A DNA stretch of 64,000 nucleotides from Dillenia suffruticosa (lineage: Eukaryota > Streptophyta > Magnoliopsida > Dilleniales > Dilleniaceae): assembly GCA_033439265.1 (NCBI GenBank), contig JAVTVX010000004.1, positions 17,621,701 through 17,685,700 of the forward strand, read 5' to 3'. Shown here piece by piece: positions 48,600-59,570 of the stretch. Each line of letters opens with the position of its first letter. Within the stretch, counting starts at the first letter, position 1. Below the pieces are notes generated by a model, which was not told the origin of the DNA, made no database searches, and worked only from the letters and a program-made list of their open reading frames with translations. The translations under genes and the position numbers were made by a program.

Positions 48600-49670
48600 C
48601 TGCAGTATGAGGTACATTTTTAATTCATGCACCAGCCTTCTTTTGCTTCTTATGAACATACATCCAAGGCCCAAATCATCTTTTTGCATACATCAAGTCT
48701 CTGATTTCGAGATAGGGGCTCCTAAACCTAAGACGTCTACTCATAGACCTAACCATATTTTGATAACGCTCCATCAAAATATTCCTCTTGGCATTGTTCT
48801 TTTGAATGCCCCACCCGACCATAATTAAATAAATCAAGCAGAGTTCTTCATACTCTACACTTTGAATCTTCTTCTTGGTTCTCACTTTAGGAACCAAGGC
48901 TTTTGGGAGAACGGTCTCTATGTAGATTCTTGCATCCTTATCTCAGGTAGCCGTTGCTGTATTGACATCAATCTTCACAGGCCGATCCAATTGTTTACCT
49001 ACCCAAAACAGTATCTCTTCATCAAAAAGTTTGATCGACAATTCCAGAAGTTGAACCCCTACAACCGTCCATTTGATCACTGATTCTAATGGAACAAACC
49101 ATGGCCTCCATTTCATTACCACCAGATAATGATCCTATAAAACCCAAGAACCCCCAACCATTGCCTAAGAATAATTCACTTGATTAGAGAGTTTTACCAA
49201 ATAAAATCCATCACCCATATCAATTAACTCCATTTTGCCCTCAATTCCCCCACAGAGTCAAGATTTCATTCCATAGGAGTGTAGCACAATGTCTTGCCCC
49301 GAAACTTCACAATAATCGATCGATTCCACCTTCATTGGAGAATAAATAAATGCTCATTCAAAATTTCAATGATGAAAATTGCACATCTTCCTACTCTTTC
49401 AGATCAAAATACTTCTCAGAATCCGAAAGGATCATTGAATCTGTTTGGACATCTTGCCTTTCTATCCCAAGAAGGGACTCTTTGAAGCTTCGATGAAGCG
49501 TCGGTCGGGCTCACTTAGAGTTTCGAAGATGATGTTCGGCATCCTCTACATCCTCAAATGGAGGCTTCTGCTCCCCGCTAGCCTCACCAGCATTAGATGC
49601 TGGTTGTAAATTCAGGGGCGAGATCTTCAAGATCCCGTCATTCAGTGTTATCATTGGTTTCCTCTTTCGT
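48600..49670 (-). pseudogene. LINE ORF1 remnant
   Basis: On the minus strand, KIQSVEYEELCLIYLIMVGW (48676-48897) corresponds to the KQVQWVEYEGAHLICFGCGR zinc-knuckle region of the plus-strand LINE, but the first two knuckle cysteines are lost. The open stretch nearer 49000-49660 is the place of the DUF4283 domain and is too broken to read through. Acidic sequence near 49500-49560 (about EDVEDAEHHL) suggests the N-terminal part. Confidence 0.5.
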
Positions 49671-49700
49671 TATGTTTCCTCTAGAAGTTTTGTCCAAACT

Positions 49701-49751
49701 AAAAAATAGATATTAATCAAAGACTATAACATATGAAATTAATAGGGTAAA
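49701..49751. repeat. Left flank with target duplication of the SINE
   Basis: aaattaatagggtaaa at 49736-49751 is repeated exactly at 49833-49848, on the other side of the SINE. Confidence 0.85.
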
Positions 49752-49832
49752 GTCCTTAAGGGGACAGCCTAATAGTACAAACCCCCTCCCTCAATCTAGT
49801 GATCCCAGATTCAAATTTTTGTACAACAAAAA
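49752..49832 (+). mobile_element. Very short tRNA-type SINE with a 16-bp target duplication
   Basis: The 81-bp body gtccttaaggggacagccta...gtacaacaaaaa is flanked by identical 16-bp copies of aaattaatagggtaaa (49736-49751 and 49833-49848). The body has an A-box-like acagcctaatagta (49764-49777), a B-box-like agattcaaat (49808-49817) and an A-rich tail. Target duplications of this length with an A tail are the mark of LINE-mobilised SINEs. The body is little more than a tRNA-like head, so it may be a 3'-truncated copy or a tRNA-derived retrotranscript. Confidence 0.75.
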
Positions 49833-49848
49833 AAATTAATAGGGTAAA

Positions 49849-50527
49849 ATTTAAAAAAAATCACACTCAATAAAAGTGAAGATTATATAATGAAATGATT
49901 CTATTGAGATAAAACATTCATCTTTCGATATATTGGTGGTACTAACCAAATGATAAACTCTATACAACAAAGAAGGAGATGAACATTGGCGTGAGTGCTG
50001 CCAATATTGGTTTTGGTAAACACTGACCAGATATAATGAGATAGTGAATTTGTGGATTGGTATATAGATATTTATGGAAATCGGGATATTAAGTTTTCTT
50101 TATATAATGAAATAACTTTGCTTAACGAGATGCTCAAGCTAGCTCTTAATATGTTCACATTTTTATTTTTTCTTATTATGACGAGCATGCACCTAATTGC
50201 CACATCTTGTCTTCTCATAACTCTAATAGTGATATAGATAAACCATTTGTGCAATTTGAGGCTTTTGTCTAATCTTTCATATGTTTTATATAATCTTTCA
50301 TATGTTTTATATATCACTCCAAAAAAAATATAAAAAGAAAAATGAAAAAAAAGAGTATAAACATGATGAATGCAGAAGACATAAACATTATTTGCAATGT
50401 AGACTTCAAGAAAGCAAATAAATTAGAGAAGAGCAAATCACTAGTCACTAACCACATTAAATTTTGGAAACTATTATCAGTGCAATCCTAAAAATCCTAA
50501 TATTTCCCACAAAAAAAAAATCAAAAT
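49849..50527. other. AT-rich spacer, no gene seen
   Basis: Contains a short direct repeat of aatctttcatatgttttata (about 50273-50312). No coding sequence recognised. Confidence 0.5.
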
Positions 50528-52491
50528 TGAAGAACTAGTTATTAACAAACTAGAGGGGGTGAATAGGTTGTTATTGACACTTTCAAAATTTTTTGGGTTT
50601 TGAATAAAGATTGAGGAGAAAGAAAGAAATTTAACACACAAGATTTATAGTAATTCCATTTTACTTGGTGTACATTCATACCCAAATTTTATTTGAATTT
50701 TCAAATCCACTATTTTTCTAGCTTATTGAGATGTTAGTTAGATCTTACAAATGTTTCTCTCAAACATTCTCTACTAATTTTGTATCAAAACTAGTAAAAC
50801 TAATTCATATTTCACACAAACACCTTTTAAACCCAAATCAAAAGAACATTTATTTTGATCATTTACAAATATTTAGAGATAAAACATAAGTATAATGGAT
50901 GAAGCTTTGACTTCAGATAAGTTGTTAAAGCCCAAAAAGAAAATATAATATAGAAAGAATTAAGTTTACAAAAAATCATTGTTCAATAATGCTCACGGAT
51001 GCTTAAAAAACATCAAAAGGTTGTTTGATCTTCTTCTGTGGTGTTGTATTTATAAGCTTGTTGAAGAGATAGTCGTTGAGCTTCATTTAATGTAGAAATA
51101 TAGCTATTGCAAATGATTGAAATTCATTTAATGTTGAAACAGTTTTTTTGAATCACTAGTTGTTATTCACATCGAGTCGACTTCTTCTTTCTTCAAGTTG
51201 ATTGATTTTGAATTTCGTATGGTTTAGGAATAGTGCAAGTCGATTCATGTGTATGTCAGGTCGATTTGTGTTGTATTCTACTTGAATAATTTTGCTTTGT
51301 TGATTATATAAGTCGATTTGGACTCTTTTCAGGTCAACTGTTGCTCATTATTATTTATGTATTTTCATATTGTGACTTATGCAAGTTGACTCTGCTCTCT
51401 TGAGTTCGACTTGGATTTCATTATGTTCAAGTATTTTTCACTCTGTTGCTTGTGCAAGTGGACTTATATATACTTGTGGTCGACTTGTATATACTTCTTG
51501 TCAACATGAACTTGTTGGTACCTATTTTGCTTCATGGCTTATGCAGGTCAACTTTTATTTGTGATAAGTTGACTTGATGTCACTTGATTTAGCATACTTT
51601 TCATTTTGGATCAAATAAAATGGTTTATTGTTGTCTATAGTCGACTAGTCGAAGTATTCTGTGAATTCCATAATTTATGTAGGTGGACTTGAACAATGAT
51701 CAGATTGACTAGTGCTCAACAGCCTTTGAGCTTTTTTACTTAGATGCACATGTATAGGTCGACTATGTATAACACCTGGGTCAATTTTAGGTAAGTGACA
51801 TGTTAAATAATCAAGTCTAGAATGTACAAGTCGACTTGACCTAGTATATGTCTTAAGCTTTAAGTCCTGGCTCTTCTCATGACTTGTGTCATGTCTTGCT
51901 CATGATCTATAGCTTCTAGTCAACTTGACTTCCGCAAATTTTTCTAAGTGTTAGTATGGTAAGTCGATTTATAACTATACCAAGTCAACTTGAACTAAGT
52001 ATAGTTTGATCCAAATTCATTTAAATATTAGGTTTTTAAATTTTAAACTGTTAAAAAATCAAATTTGTAACTACTTTAATATTTATATAAAAAAGTTAAC
52101 TTATGTTTTAAGTAGGTTGACTTGTTCTTAGATTTTTAAATATTTTCACAGTATATTCTTTGAGTCGATTTGATTTTCTAAGTTGACTTGATTAACCCAT
52201 TGTTTAAATTTATAAGGTTTATCTCTCTTGGTGGGTCGACTTGAATCCCACTCGAGTAAACTTGACTAACCTTCTATTTATGTTTAAAGGTTGATCTATA
52301 CTTAACAAGTTGACTTGTTCATTATATGAGTCTGGTTGTTCATATCTGCAACTTAGATAATTGACTTTACACATTCTCAAACTTGATCTAATTCCTTCCA
52401 AATTAATCTTTCATCATTCTATCATATTTTGTTTATCATTTAACTTAGTTTAGCTAAATTTTTCTCATCATCAAAATATATTTTACCAACA
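50528..52491 (-). repeat. Solo LTR of a SIRE-type Copia
   Basis: On the minus strand it opens TGTTGGTAAAATATATTTTG (from 52491) and closes with CTATTCACCCCCTCTAG before TTCTTCA (50528). This is the same design as the solo LTR at 20639-22696. The flanking pentamers AAAAT (50523-50527) and GAAAT (52492-52496) differ by one base and look like the target duplication. There is no internal domain. GTCGAC-type motifs fill 51175-52315. Its start faces the start of the plus-strand SIRE-type element 26 bp away. Confidence 0.72.
51175..52316. repeat. GTCGAC-motif array B (more decayed)
   Basis: Six exact GTCGAC hexamers by eye (near 51176, 51480, 51640, 51769, 51840 and 52235), with many one-step variants (GTCGAT, GTTGAC, GTCAAC, TTCGAC). 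Spacings of about 20-21 bp recur, for example 52235 to a GTAAAC at 52256, and 52290 to 52310. Confidence 0.75.
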
Positions 52492-52517
52492 GAAATCTTG
52501 TTTGTAAATATTATTTT

Positions 52518-54080
52518 TGGTATATTTGTAGGTTTTGATGATATACAAAATATGATTAGTTTGATCAAGAAAAGAATTCAAAGTATGTTAGCTGAAACAT
52601 AAAAAGTAGTAGACTCTGAAGAAGAAAAAGATAATGATATGTATAGATAAAATACATATGGTTAGTCTACACAAAATTTAATGGTTTATATCATTGAAGA
52701 ATAAGTTTACAACAAAGAAAAATAATTTATTATTAATAGTGGATAATAGTGTAACTCAAACAAGAAAGTTGGATAGAAAATAAAATACTTTAGAATAGTG
52801 AAAACCATATTTGACTAACCCGTCAAAGACTAAGTACTTGAAATATGAATATTTAAAATATTAAGAAAATGAGAATAAAAAATGACGATATTTGTTCCAT
52901 ATGTATCAATTATGTTAAAATTTATTTTTTTTTTAGAAATTTTCTAAATCATTAACCTTTCGAACAAAATTCATCCAAAAATCAAAATTAGAATTTTAAT
53001 CTTTGAAAGGAAAGTTGAGTTTTTATTTTTAATAAATTAGATTTTGAAATTATTTTTATTAAATTCAAATGAGAGATATTTTATTATTTAAATATAATAT
53101 CTTACTTAATAATTATAACAATGTAAACAATGTGAGAATTGAGTTCTGTCGACCTGCATGCCTTAAGCTTATGATCTGATGTAAAGCATGTCGACATGTT
53201 TCAGAAGCATGTCGACTTGTCTATTACTTTAAACAGCTTTTGTCGACATATTAAGAAAAACATGTTGACATGTTAAGAAAAACATGTTGACCTATTGTTC
53301 AAAGACTAAGCCTAACCATTAGGCACGTCGACCTATCAAAATATTAATGTCGACATGACATATTTAAAACATCCATATTGACCTATTTATAATGATGGGT
53401 CAACCAATTAAACCAAATCTCAGTCTAATCAGAAAATATGTTGACCTATTTAAATTCCCTATCGACTGAATAATATTTTCTAAATAATATTATGTCGACA
53501 TATATGATAATATGTCGACCTAAATGAGTCTAAACTCTATCTAAACCACTCCTTGTCAACTTAAATAAAAATCTATTCATATGTTCTCTCAATTGGTTAA
53601 CATGAATTCTAAAATTGGTCAACCTGCTTACCAAATCAACATTGAAATTTTGCCTGTCGGCATAAACCAAGTAAATTAAGTTATCATGTCAACCTTTTTA
53701 CTTCAAGATGTCAACATATCCATGTATCATATGCATCATGTCAACCTAATTAAATTCATACGTCTACCAATTGGAGTCATAGGTTGACTCATTATTCCAC
53801 ATGTCGACAAGGATCCTAACAAAACATTAAAAAGGTCGACATATCTGATAAAATGTCGACATATTCTATGAATGAGTCATCATACATATCGACCGATGAA
53901 TATTCAATACTGTGAGATATCTTTTCTATGAATTTCATATGTCAACCCAAAAACTGAAATATGTTAGCCCACTAAAATATTTCAATCAATATAAAATTGT
54001 CAAGTTTACCAATTGGTTTTGAAATAAAACTGTATCGATCCAAAAGCTGAAATATGTTAACCTACTCTAGATTGTATTCA
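52518..54080 (+). repeat. 5' LTR of the SIRE-type element
   Basis: It opens tggtatatttgtaggttttg and gatgatatacaaaatatgat, and closes ctctagattgtattca at 54080. Its first about 580 bp are matched by 59042-59570. About 1.56 kb. Confidence 0.7.
53148..53860. repeat. GTCGAC-motif array C
   Basis: Eleven exact GTCGAC hexamers, starting at 53148, 53190, 53211, 53242, 53327, 53349, 53494, 53514, 53803, 53835 and 53855. Derivatives sit on the same grid: GTTGAC 53264, 53286 and 53440; GTCAAC 53399, 53555 and 53618; ATCGAC 53461. Steps of 20-22 bp dominate, with 31-33 and 41-42 also present. It occupies the 3' half of the 5' LTR. Confidence 0.85.
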
Positions 54081-54082
54081 AT

Positions 54083-54094
54083 TGGTATCAGAGT
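54083..54094 (+). other. Primer-binding site of the SIRE-type element
   Basis: tggtatcagagt follows the LTR end after a 2-nt spacer. One base differs from the usual tggtatcagagc. Confidence 0.85.
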
Positions 54095-55900
54095 ATGTGT
54101 CTATTAACTTCCATAGACAAAAAGATCCTATGATGACACTTGATCGAATCAACTCATCACAAGAGGCCTCCATATCAAGCAAAAGAGCTGAGCAATTCAG
54201 GAAAACAAACAAAAATACAAATGGCTTAAAAAGGAGTAAGAAACATGACATCAGAAGAAGAAAAGCAATCAATGCAAAAATGACGAACATTTGAAAGCAC
54301 AATACTCAAGGATTATGGAAACTGAGAGAGAAAAAATCTTGATTAAATCGAGCAACGAGAACATAAATCAAAATGAGCAGCAACAATGCTCCATAACAAC
54401 AAATGAAGATAAATATGATGTAAGTTGTTCTAACATTGTATCTTGTTTCTCTGATAAAGAAGAAAATAGTAAAAATGATTTTTCATTGGAAGAAATACAA
54501 GATACTCTAATAGAAGATTTCGATAAACTAAAAAAGATGGTTAATAAAAAGTCAAATTTAAAAAGAATAATCAATAAATTAGAGGAAGAAAAGAATTAAA
54601 TTGTTAATGAACTAAAGATGGGTTAAAAATAAACATTGAATTTATTTAAAGATAGATTATAATTCTAATTTCTGACATACATAGCAAAACTAAAGATAGG
54701 AAATAATATAAAATTTATTTAAATTCCTAATCTAGGAATAAATATTGAATTCAGAAATTAGAATTCTTAAGTGGTTAGATTAGATTTAGGTTCATCCATC
54801 AACTTAGAACAGTTTAAAACACACAAAAGTCATAACAAAAGAAATAAAGTTGAAATATAAATCCAAAAATTGTGAAAGTAATAATGGAAAAGTGGAGAAA
54901 ATGATACATTGAAATTAAACCAAGAAGACAAATGATTAATGAACAATGTAAGAAATGAAGATAGCAGTATATCTTGAAAATATTCGATTGTGGAACACAA
55001 TTAGAACCTACGAGTATGGTTTTAATGAGTAAAAATCCAGTTAGAGATGTGCCAATAGTGAAGTATAATACTTGTAAATAAACTAAAAGTCCCTTTAAGT
55101 TTAATAAATATATATTATCTATAGATCATTAGAACTACTTGTTTGGATCCAGCTACGCCTCAAAGTTAAAAAAAAATACTACATATATAATGGATAACAA
55201 CTCTGAAAATTCTTAGCTAACCTGTATAGTTAAGAAAAAAAGACTAGAAATACATTTTTCAATCTATCCAAAATAAGGAAAGCTACACAACCTCAAGAAT
55301 AAGAAGTGATATGGAAATCAAATTGATGCAGGAATTATGTAATCATGAAACATATCATGATTTCTTTTTACCCCTAAGAGTGCTCAACAAAATATTGCTG
55401 AACAAAATATTGCTATAGAGAACTTTAAAAAAATGGATAGGACAATATTTTAAAAGAACATTTTTTATAAATACTTTTGGTATACAGCCTATTTTATATT
55501 AAACAGAGTTTTAATCAAACCATTTTTAGAAAAAAAAACACTCTATGAGTTTTATAGATATAGAAAATCTGATAGAGATTTCATTCATATATTTGGATGT
55601 AAATGCAGGAAAATGAAAAAGAGTTCCTTAGAAAATTTGATTCTAAAAATGATAAAATCTTTCAATTTTTAACGAGCATATAAAATTTTCAATAAAAAGA
55701 ATCATGAAAGTGAAAAATCAATCCATATAGATAATGTTTATCAAACTGATCCCTATAGCATGAGATTTATATGTTTTGATGATGATCTTATGAGTCAGAA
55801 ATTGGATATAACTTCATATGATAATTCAGAATATCAAAAGTCAGGTAAGAAAGAAGAAGGTAAAAATGATTATCCTAAACAAATTAAGACATGAAGAAAC
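54095..55900 (+). pseudogene. SIRE-type gag and integrase fragments
   Basis: The open stretch 54291-54599 is acidic then basic (NDFSLEEIQDTLIEDFDKLK, KMVNKKSNLKRIINKLEEE), a coiled-coil region as found late in SIRE gag. At about 55545-55640 the translation reads LYEFYRYRKSDRDFIHIFGC then KCRKMKK. This corresponds to the conserved Copia integrase stretch (YE-W-G-KP-x4-HVFGCKC) just after the DDE core. SEKSIHIDNVYQTDP follows near 55715. The intervening zinc knuckle, protease and integrase core are missing. Confidence 0.6.
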
Positions 55901-58900
55901 CTATATAAGCCAGTAGTTTCTAATAGAACCAGAAATTTAGATAAAACTCTGTAGATTGAAAATAAAGCACGTAAAATATAGAAAATAAAGGTGAAAGTGC
56001 CCAATAAATGATGGTAAGAGTGGTGAAGATTGATGAGAATTGTGAGAATAAGGACATGAGGGAAGGAGAGAAGAATTGATAGAGAAAGAGATAGGGAAAG
56101 GGAAAGGGGTTAGAGAGAGAAGTTAGGAAATGAGAAAAATGAAGAATTTGTTTATCCATGTGGGATTATTCTAATTTCAGCAAACTATTTATACATACTG
56201 TAGATTGATTGTTCAAGTAACCAATCCAACTTAAGCAATCTTGTTGTTATAATTTGGTACTTGTTGATTAAGTAGCCATTATATTTAAAATCTTGAAGTT
56301 TGCTTCTATTGTTTGTTGCATCCTAACACCTAGTAATCTCACAAATTCATCACACATAGACAATTTCACAAGCTGTTAGGCTACAAACCGACTTCTCAAA
56401 TTAATGCTCTAACTACAAGTATTTATAGCCAACCTACATCCTAACTTTTCAAAACTTATCAAACATATTTCAAACTCATTTTCTCTCCATCTTTCTAAAT
56501 CTCTCTAAAGATCTCTACAAAAGTTTCAATCATCCTTTGTCTCTCTCTTAACAAAGAATCTACATCCTCATCTCTTAATGAAAACTCATACTTTTAACAA
56601 GACGGCAAGAGATATAAAAAAAAAAATCTCTAGAAATGATCAATATGACTCCTTTCAAATCCTTTAGGTGAAACTTCTATAAAATAATAGATTAAGAGCC
56701 CTTCGAAGAAATGTCCAACTTCCCTGATTAATTCCAACAGCACAATATATTAAGAGACTGTCAATGTATTGAGCTAATAAAAAAGTTTGATTTGAAAATT
56801 TATCTTATGAGTTCATAATGTATATTAGAAAATACAGTCTCTCTAAAAATATTGTAAAATAAGAATATGATTTCTCACATTGATTGTGAAGAAAATATGG
56901 AAGAGAAACACTTAATAAATACAAAAATACAATATCAAAAAATCATAATTTGAAAATAGCAAATATAAATACAAATTCTCTAGATACAAATGAAAGTATC
57001 CTTTGATTTTTTTTTTTTAAAGGAAATCATTCAACTGTTATTTAAGAAGATCTCTGGTTGATAACATAATATGAGAGAAAAGAACCTGAATTGCATCATT
57101 TGATTCTCCATTTTATGATCCTTGCTTCAAAGTCTCAAATCATGAATTCCTTTTTTACTTCTTGATCTGTGAGTTTCTCTCTGCCAATGGATTTAATATT
57201 AAGAAAAAGGTAGTAATGGAATTAAAAATGAAAAATGACGTTAGAGATTCCTTTGTAATCAAAGCAAAAATAGGCATATAAAAATAAAATTTGGAGAAAA
57301 AGCTCAAAAGGGAAAAAAAGTTGAAATAGAAATTGGAGCGATAGGTAACTTTTCCCAATTTTAACTATTACTTTACAAATGATTCAGGATTGTCTGGATA
57401 GATTGCAGATTAAATTAACAGGATAGAGGGACAAAACCCTTAGATACAAGAACAATTAAATAGATAAAAATGTGAACTCGCTCCTACAAAAAAGGCATGA
57501 CTATATTCTCCCTTCTATCCACTAGCTTATGAAACTCCTCACTGTTGTCATTGCAAAAATTCAGAAGCTCCTCAAAAAATCTTTCCTTCCAAAAATACTA
57601 ATTCATATAATATATTTTACGAAAGAAAACAATTAAAATAATCAAATGTTAAATGTATATAGTATTGAGAAGATGTAAATATAGTTTGAGGGGGAGCATA
57701 TCGCTCTTGAAATGTCAAATGAACAATCTGATCACATTCTCCTGATCATATTTTTTCTGTTAAATCCTCATCCTCTATTCCTACGTGTAAACCCTTTGCT
57801 AAAACTTTGCTCCTGCTCCAATTCTGTATGCCAAAAAAGGAGAAATGTATGAATTAAGGAGGATGTTGAATTTTTAACATGAATATGTTTTATTTAAATG
57901 CTTGCATATGCATCCTGTAATGGTGAGGGCTTAGGTACATGAGTAAAACAAAAAGGGGGATAGGAATAATAGTTTAGGAAAATATCTATGACTATATCAT
58001 AACCAAAATATAAGTGTCTATTTGTGTTGGATAAAAAGCACTGCATTGACTATAAATGCATGTTTGATTAGGAATTCACAAAACTCTATATCTATAGCAT
58101 GCTTATTTTGTTGAATAATTAAGTGATTTTCTTATTTGCTTGATTGTCTAAATAATTAATTTTCTGTATTGAATGAATGCATAAATATTTAATTCGCATG
58201 AAAAAGAGAGAAAAATAGAGAAATCTGAGACATATAGCAATGGTATATTCTAAGGATACAAATGTTCATGTCAATGTCTGAGAATCTAATTGAATGATGG
58301 CTGAATGTATCTGCATGGCAATGACTAATGGTTGAAAGGGAGAGTATATAGACAGACATAATATGACAACAGGGGGAGACAATAAGTTTAGATTACTAGT
58401 TTGAGTAGCTTGAATAAGAATGCATGATTGCATTACAGAACCTTTCCCCATATTATTAATCCATTACTGTTATGAGTAAGAATACTTATTATTACGTTAG
58501 TATAATGGCTTATTAGCTTCTTGACAATTGCTTGACAATAGGTTTAAAGGGAATGTAATGCTATGTGAATCTAGACACATTTTCAGGAGAAGATTTTTAA
58601 CTTCATCATAGGTCAATGATCTTAAATTTAAGTCATTTTTCCCCTTATTATTTTACTAGTGTCACACTCTTTCTATTGATGACAAAGGGGGGAAAGAAGG
58701 AGAAAGAATAAGGTGAGAAGTAGAGGATAGATGGCTCAATAGATAGCTAGATAAAAGTTAGTCTAGGAGGGAACAATTTTAGAATTTGTTGCAGAACTTG
58801 CCAAGAGCTCATAATGCAGAAGAAAAAGATTTAGTTATACTTGAATTGAGTACATATGGTAAGCCCCTATTTTGTTGATGATAAAAAGGAAGAGAAATGT

Positions 58901-59041
58901 TTGTAATTTGAATTAGATATATTGAATGAATTGAAATCTAAGATTAGAAAATTTAGATGGATATATTCAAAGTATAAATTAAGGGGAAAGTTAAGTTCAA
59001 ATTATAGAATATTTTGTCATCATAAAAAAGGGAGAGATCAT
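55901..59041 (+). other. Interior of the SIRE-type element: decayed pol and pre-LTR spacer
   Basis: RT and RNase H cannot be read. The stretch from about 57690 to 59040 has the repeated purine phrases gagggggagc, caaaaagggggatagg, acagggggagac and caaaggggggaaagaag, and ends in a polypurine tract (aaaaagggagag, about 59025-59036). A purine-rich spacer between pol and the 3' LTR is known from SIRE elements. Frames at 55920-56159 and 57155-57358 (minus) have no recognisable domains. Confidence 0.5.
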
Positions 59042-59570
59042 TGGCATATTTATAAATTTTGATGATAAGTCAAATATGATTAGTTTGATTAAAAAAAGAA
59101 TTTAGAGTATATTAGCTAAAACATAAAAAGCAATAGACTCATAAGAAGAAAAAGATAGTGATATGTATGAGCAAAATACGTAATGTTAGTCCACATGAAA
59201 CATAATGAATTATATCAAAGAAAAATAAGTCTACAATAAAGAAAAATAATCCATTACTGATAGTGGATAATAGTACTTTTCAAATAAAAAAATTGGATAC
59301 AAAATAAGATACTTTAGAATAGTGAAAACCAGGTTTGACCAATCCATCGAAAACTAAGTACTCGAAAATATGATTATTTAAAATATTAAAAAAATGATAA
59401 TAAAAAATGATGGTATTTATTCTCTATGTATCAATTATGTTAAAACCTATATTTTCAGAATTTTTCTAACTCAATAAGTTTCGAACAAAACTTATCCAAA
59501 AATCAAAATCAGAATTTTGTTTTTTGAAGAGAAAATTGACTTTTTTTCATTAAAGAATTAGATTTCATTT
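59042..59570 (+). repeat. Truncated 3' LTR of the SIRE-type element
   Basis: It opens tggcatatttataaattttg and gatgataagtcaaatatgat, and aligns with 52518-53060 (shared aaaaagaatt-agagtat-ttagct-aaacataaaaag, ttatccaaaaatcaaaat). Homology fades near 59570, before the place where the GTCGAC array lies in the 5' copy. Confidence 0.7.

Larger units (their letters stand above)
44035..49700 (-). mobile_element. L1-type LINE remnant, same family as the plus-strand copy
   Basis: Read on the minus strand, it gives ORF1 pieces (about 49650-48600), endonuclease (about 48130-47400), RT (about 46930-45950), zf-RVT region (about 45590-45300) and RNase H (about 44340-44150) in the order of plant L1. Many segments align with the LINE at 13085-25165, for example GPAISHLLFVDELMLFVDAK against GPAISHLFFMDHLMPFANAK. 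It is not interrupted by large insertions but is full of stops and frame changes. Confidence 0.75.
52518..59570 (+). mobile_element. Degenerate SIRE/Maximus-type Copia element
   Basis: A 5' LTR (52518-54080) with an adjoining tRNA-iMet primer site is followed by gag-like and integrase-like fragments. Then comes a long non-coding stretch rich in 'agggggag' and 'ccaaaaaaggagaaatg' phrases typical of the region before SIRE 3' LTRs, and a 3' LTR whose first about 530 bp match the 5' LTR. The total coding sequence is far shorter than a full SIRE pol, so large internal deletions have occurred. The 3' LTR lacks the second half of the 5' LTR, including the GTCGAC array. Confidence 0.7.
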
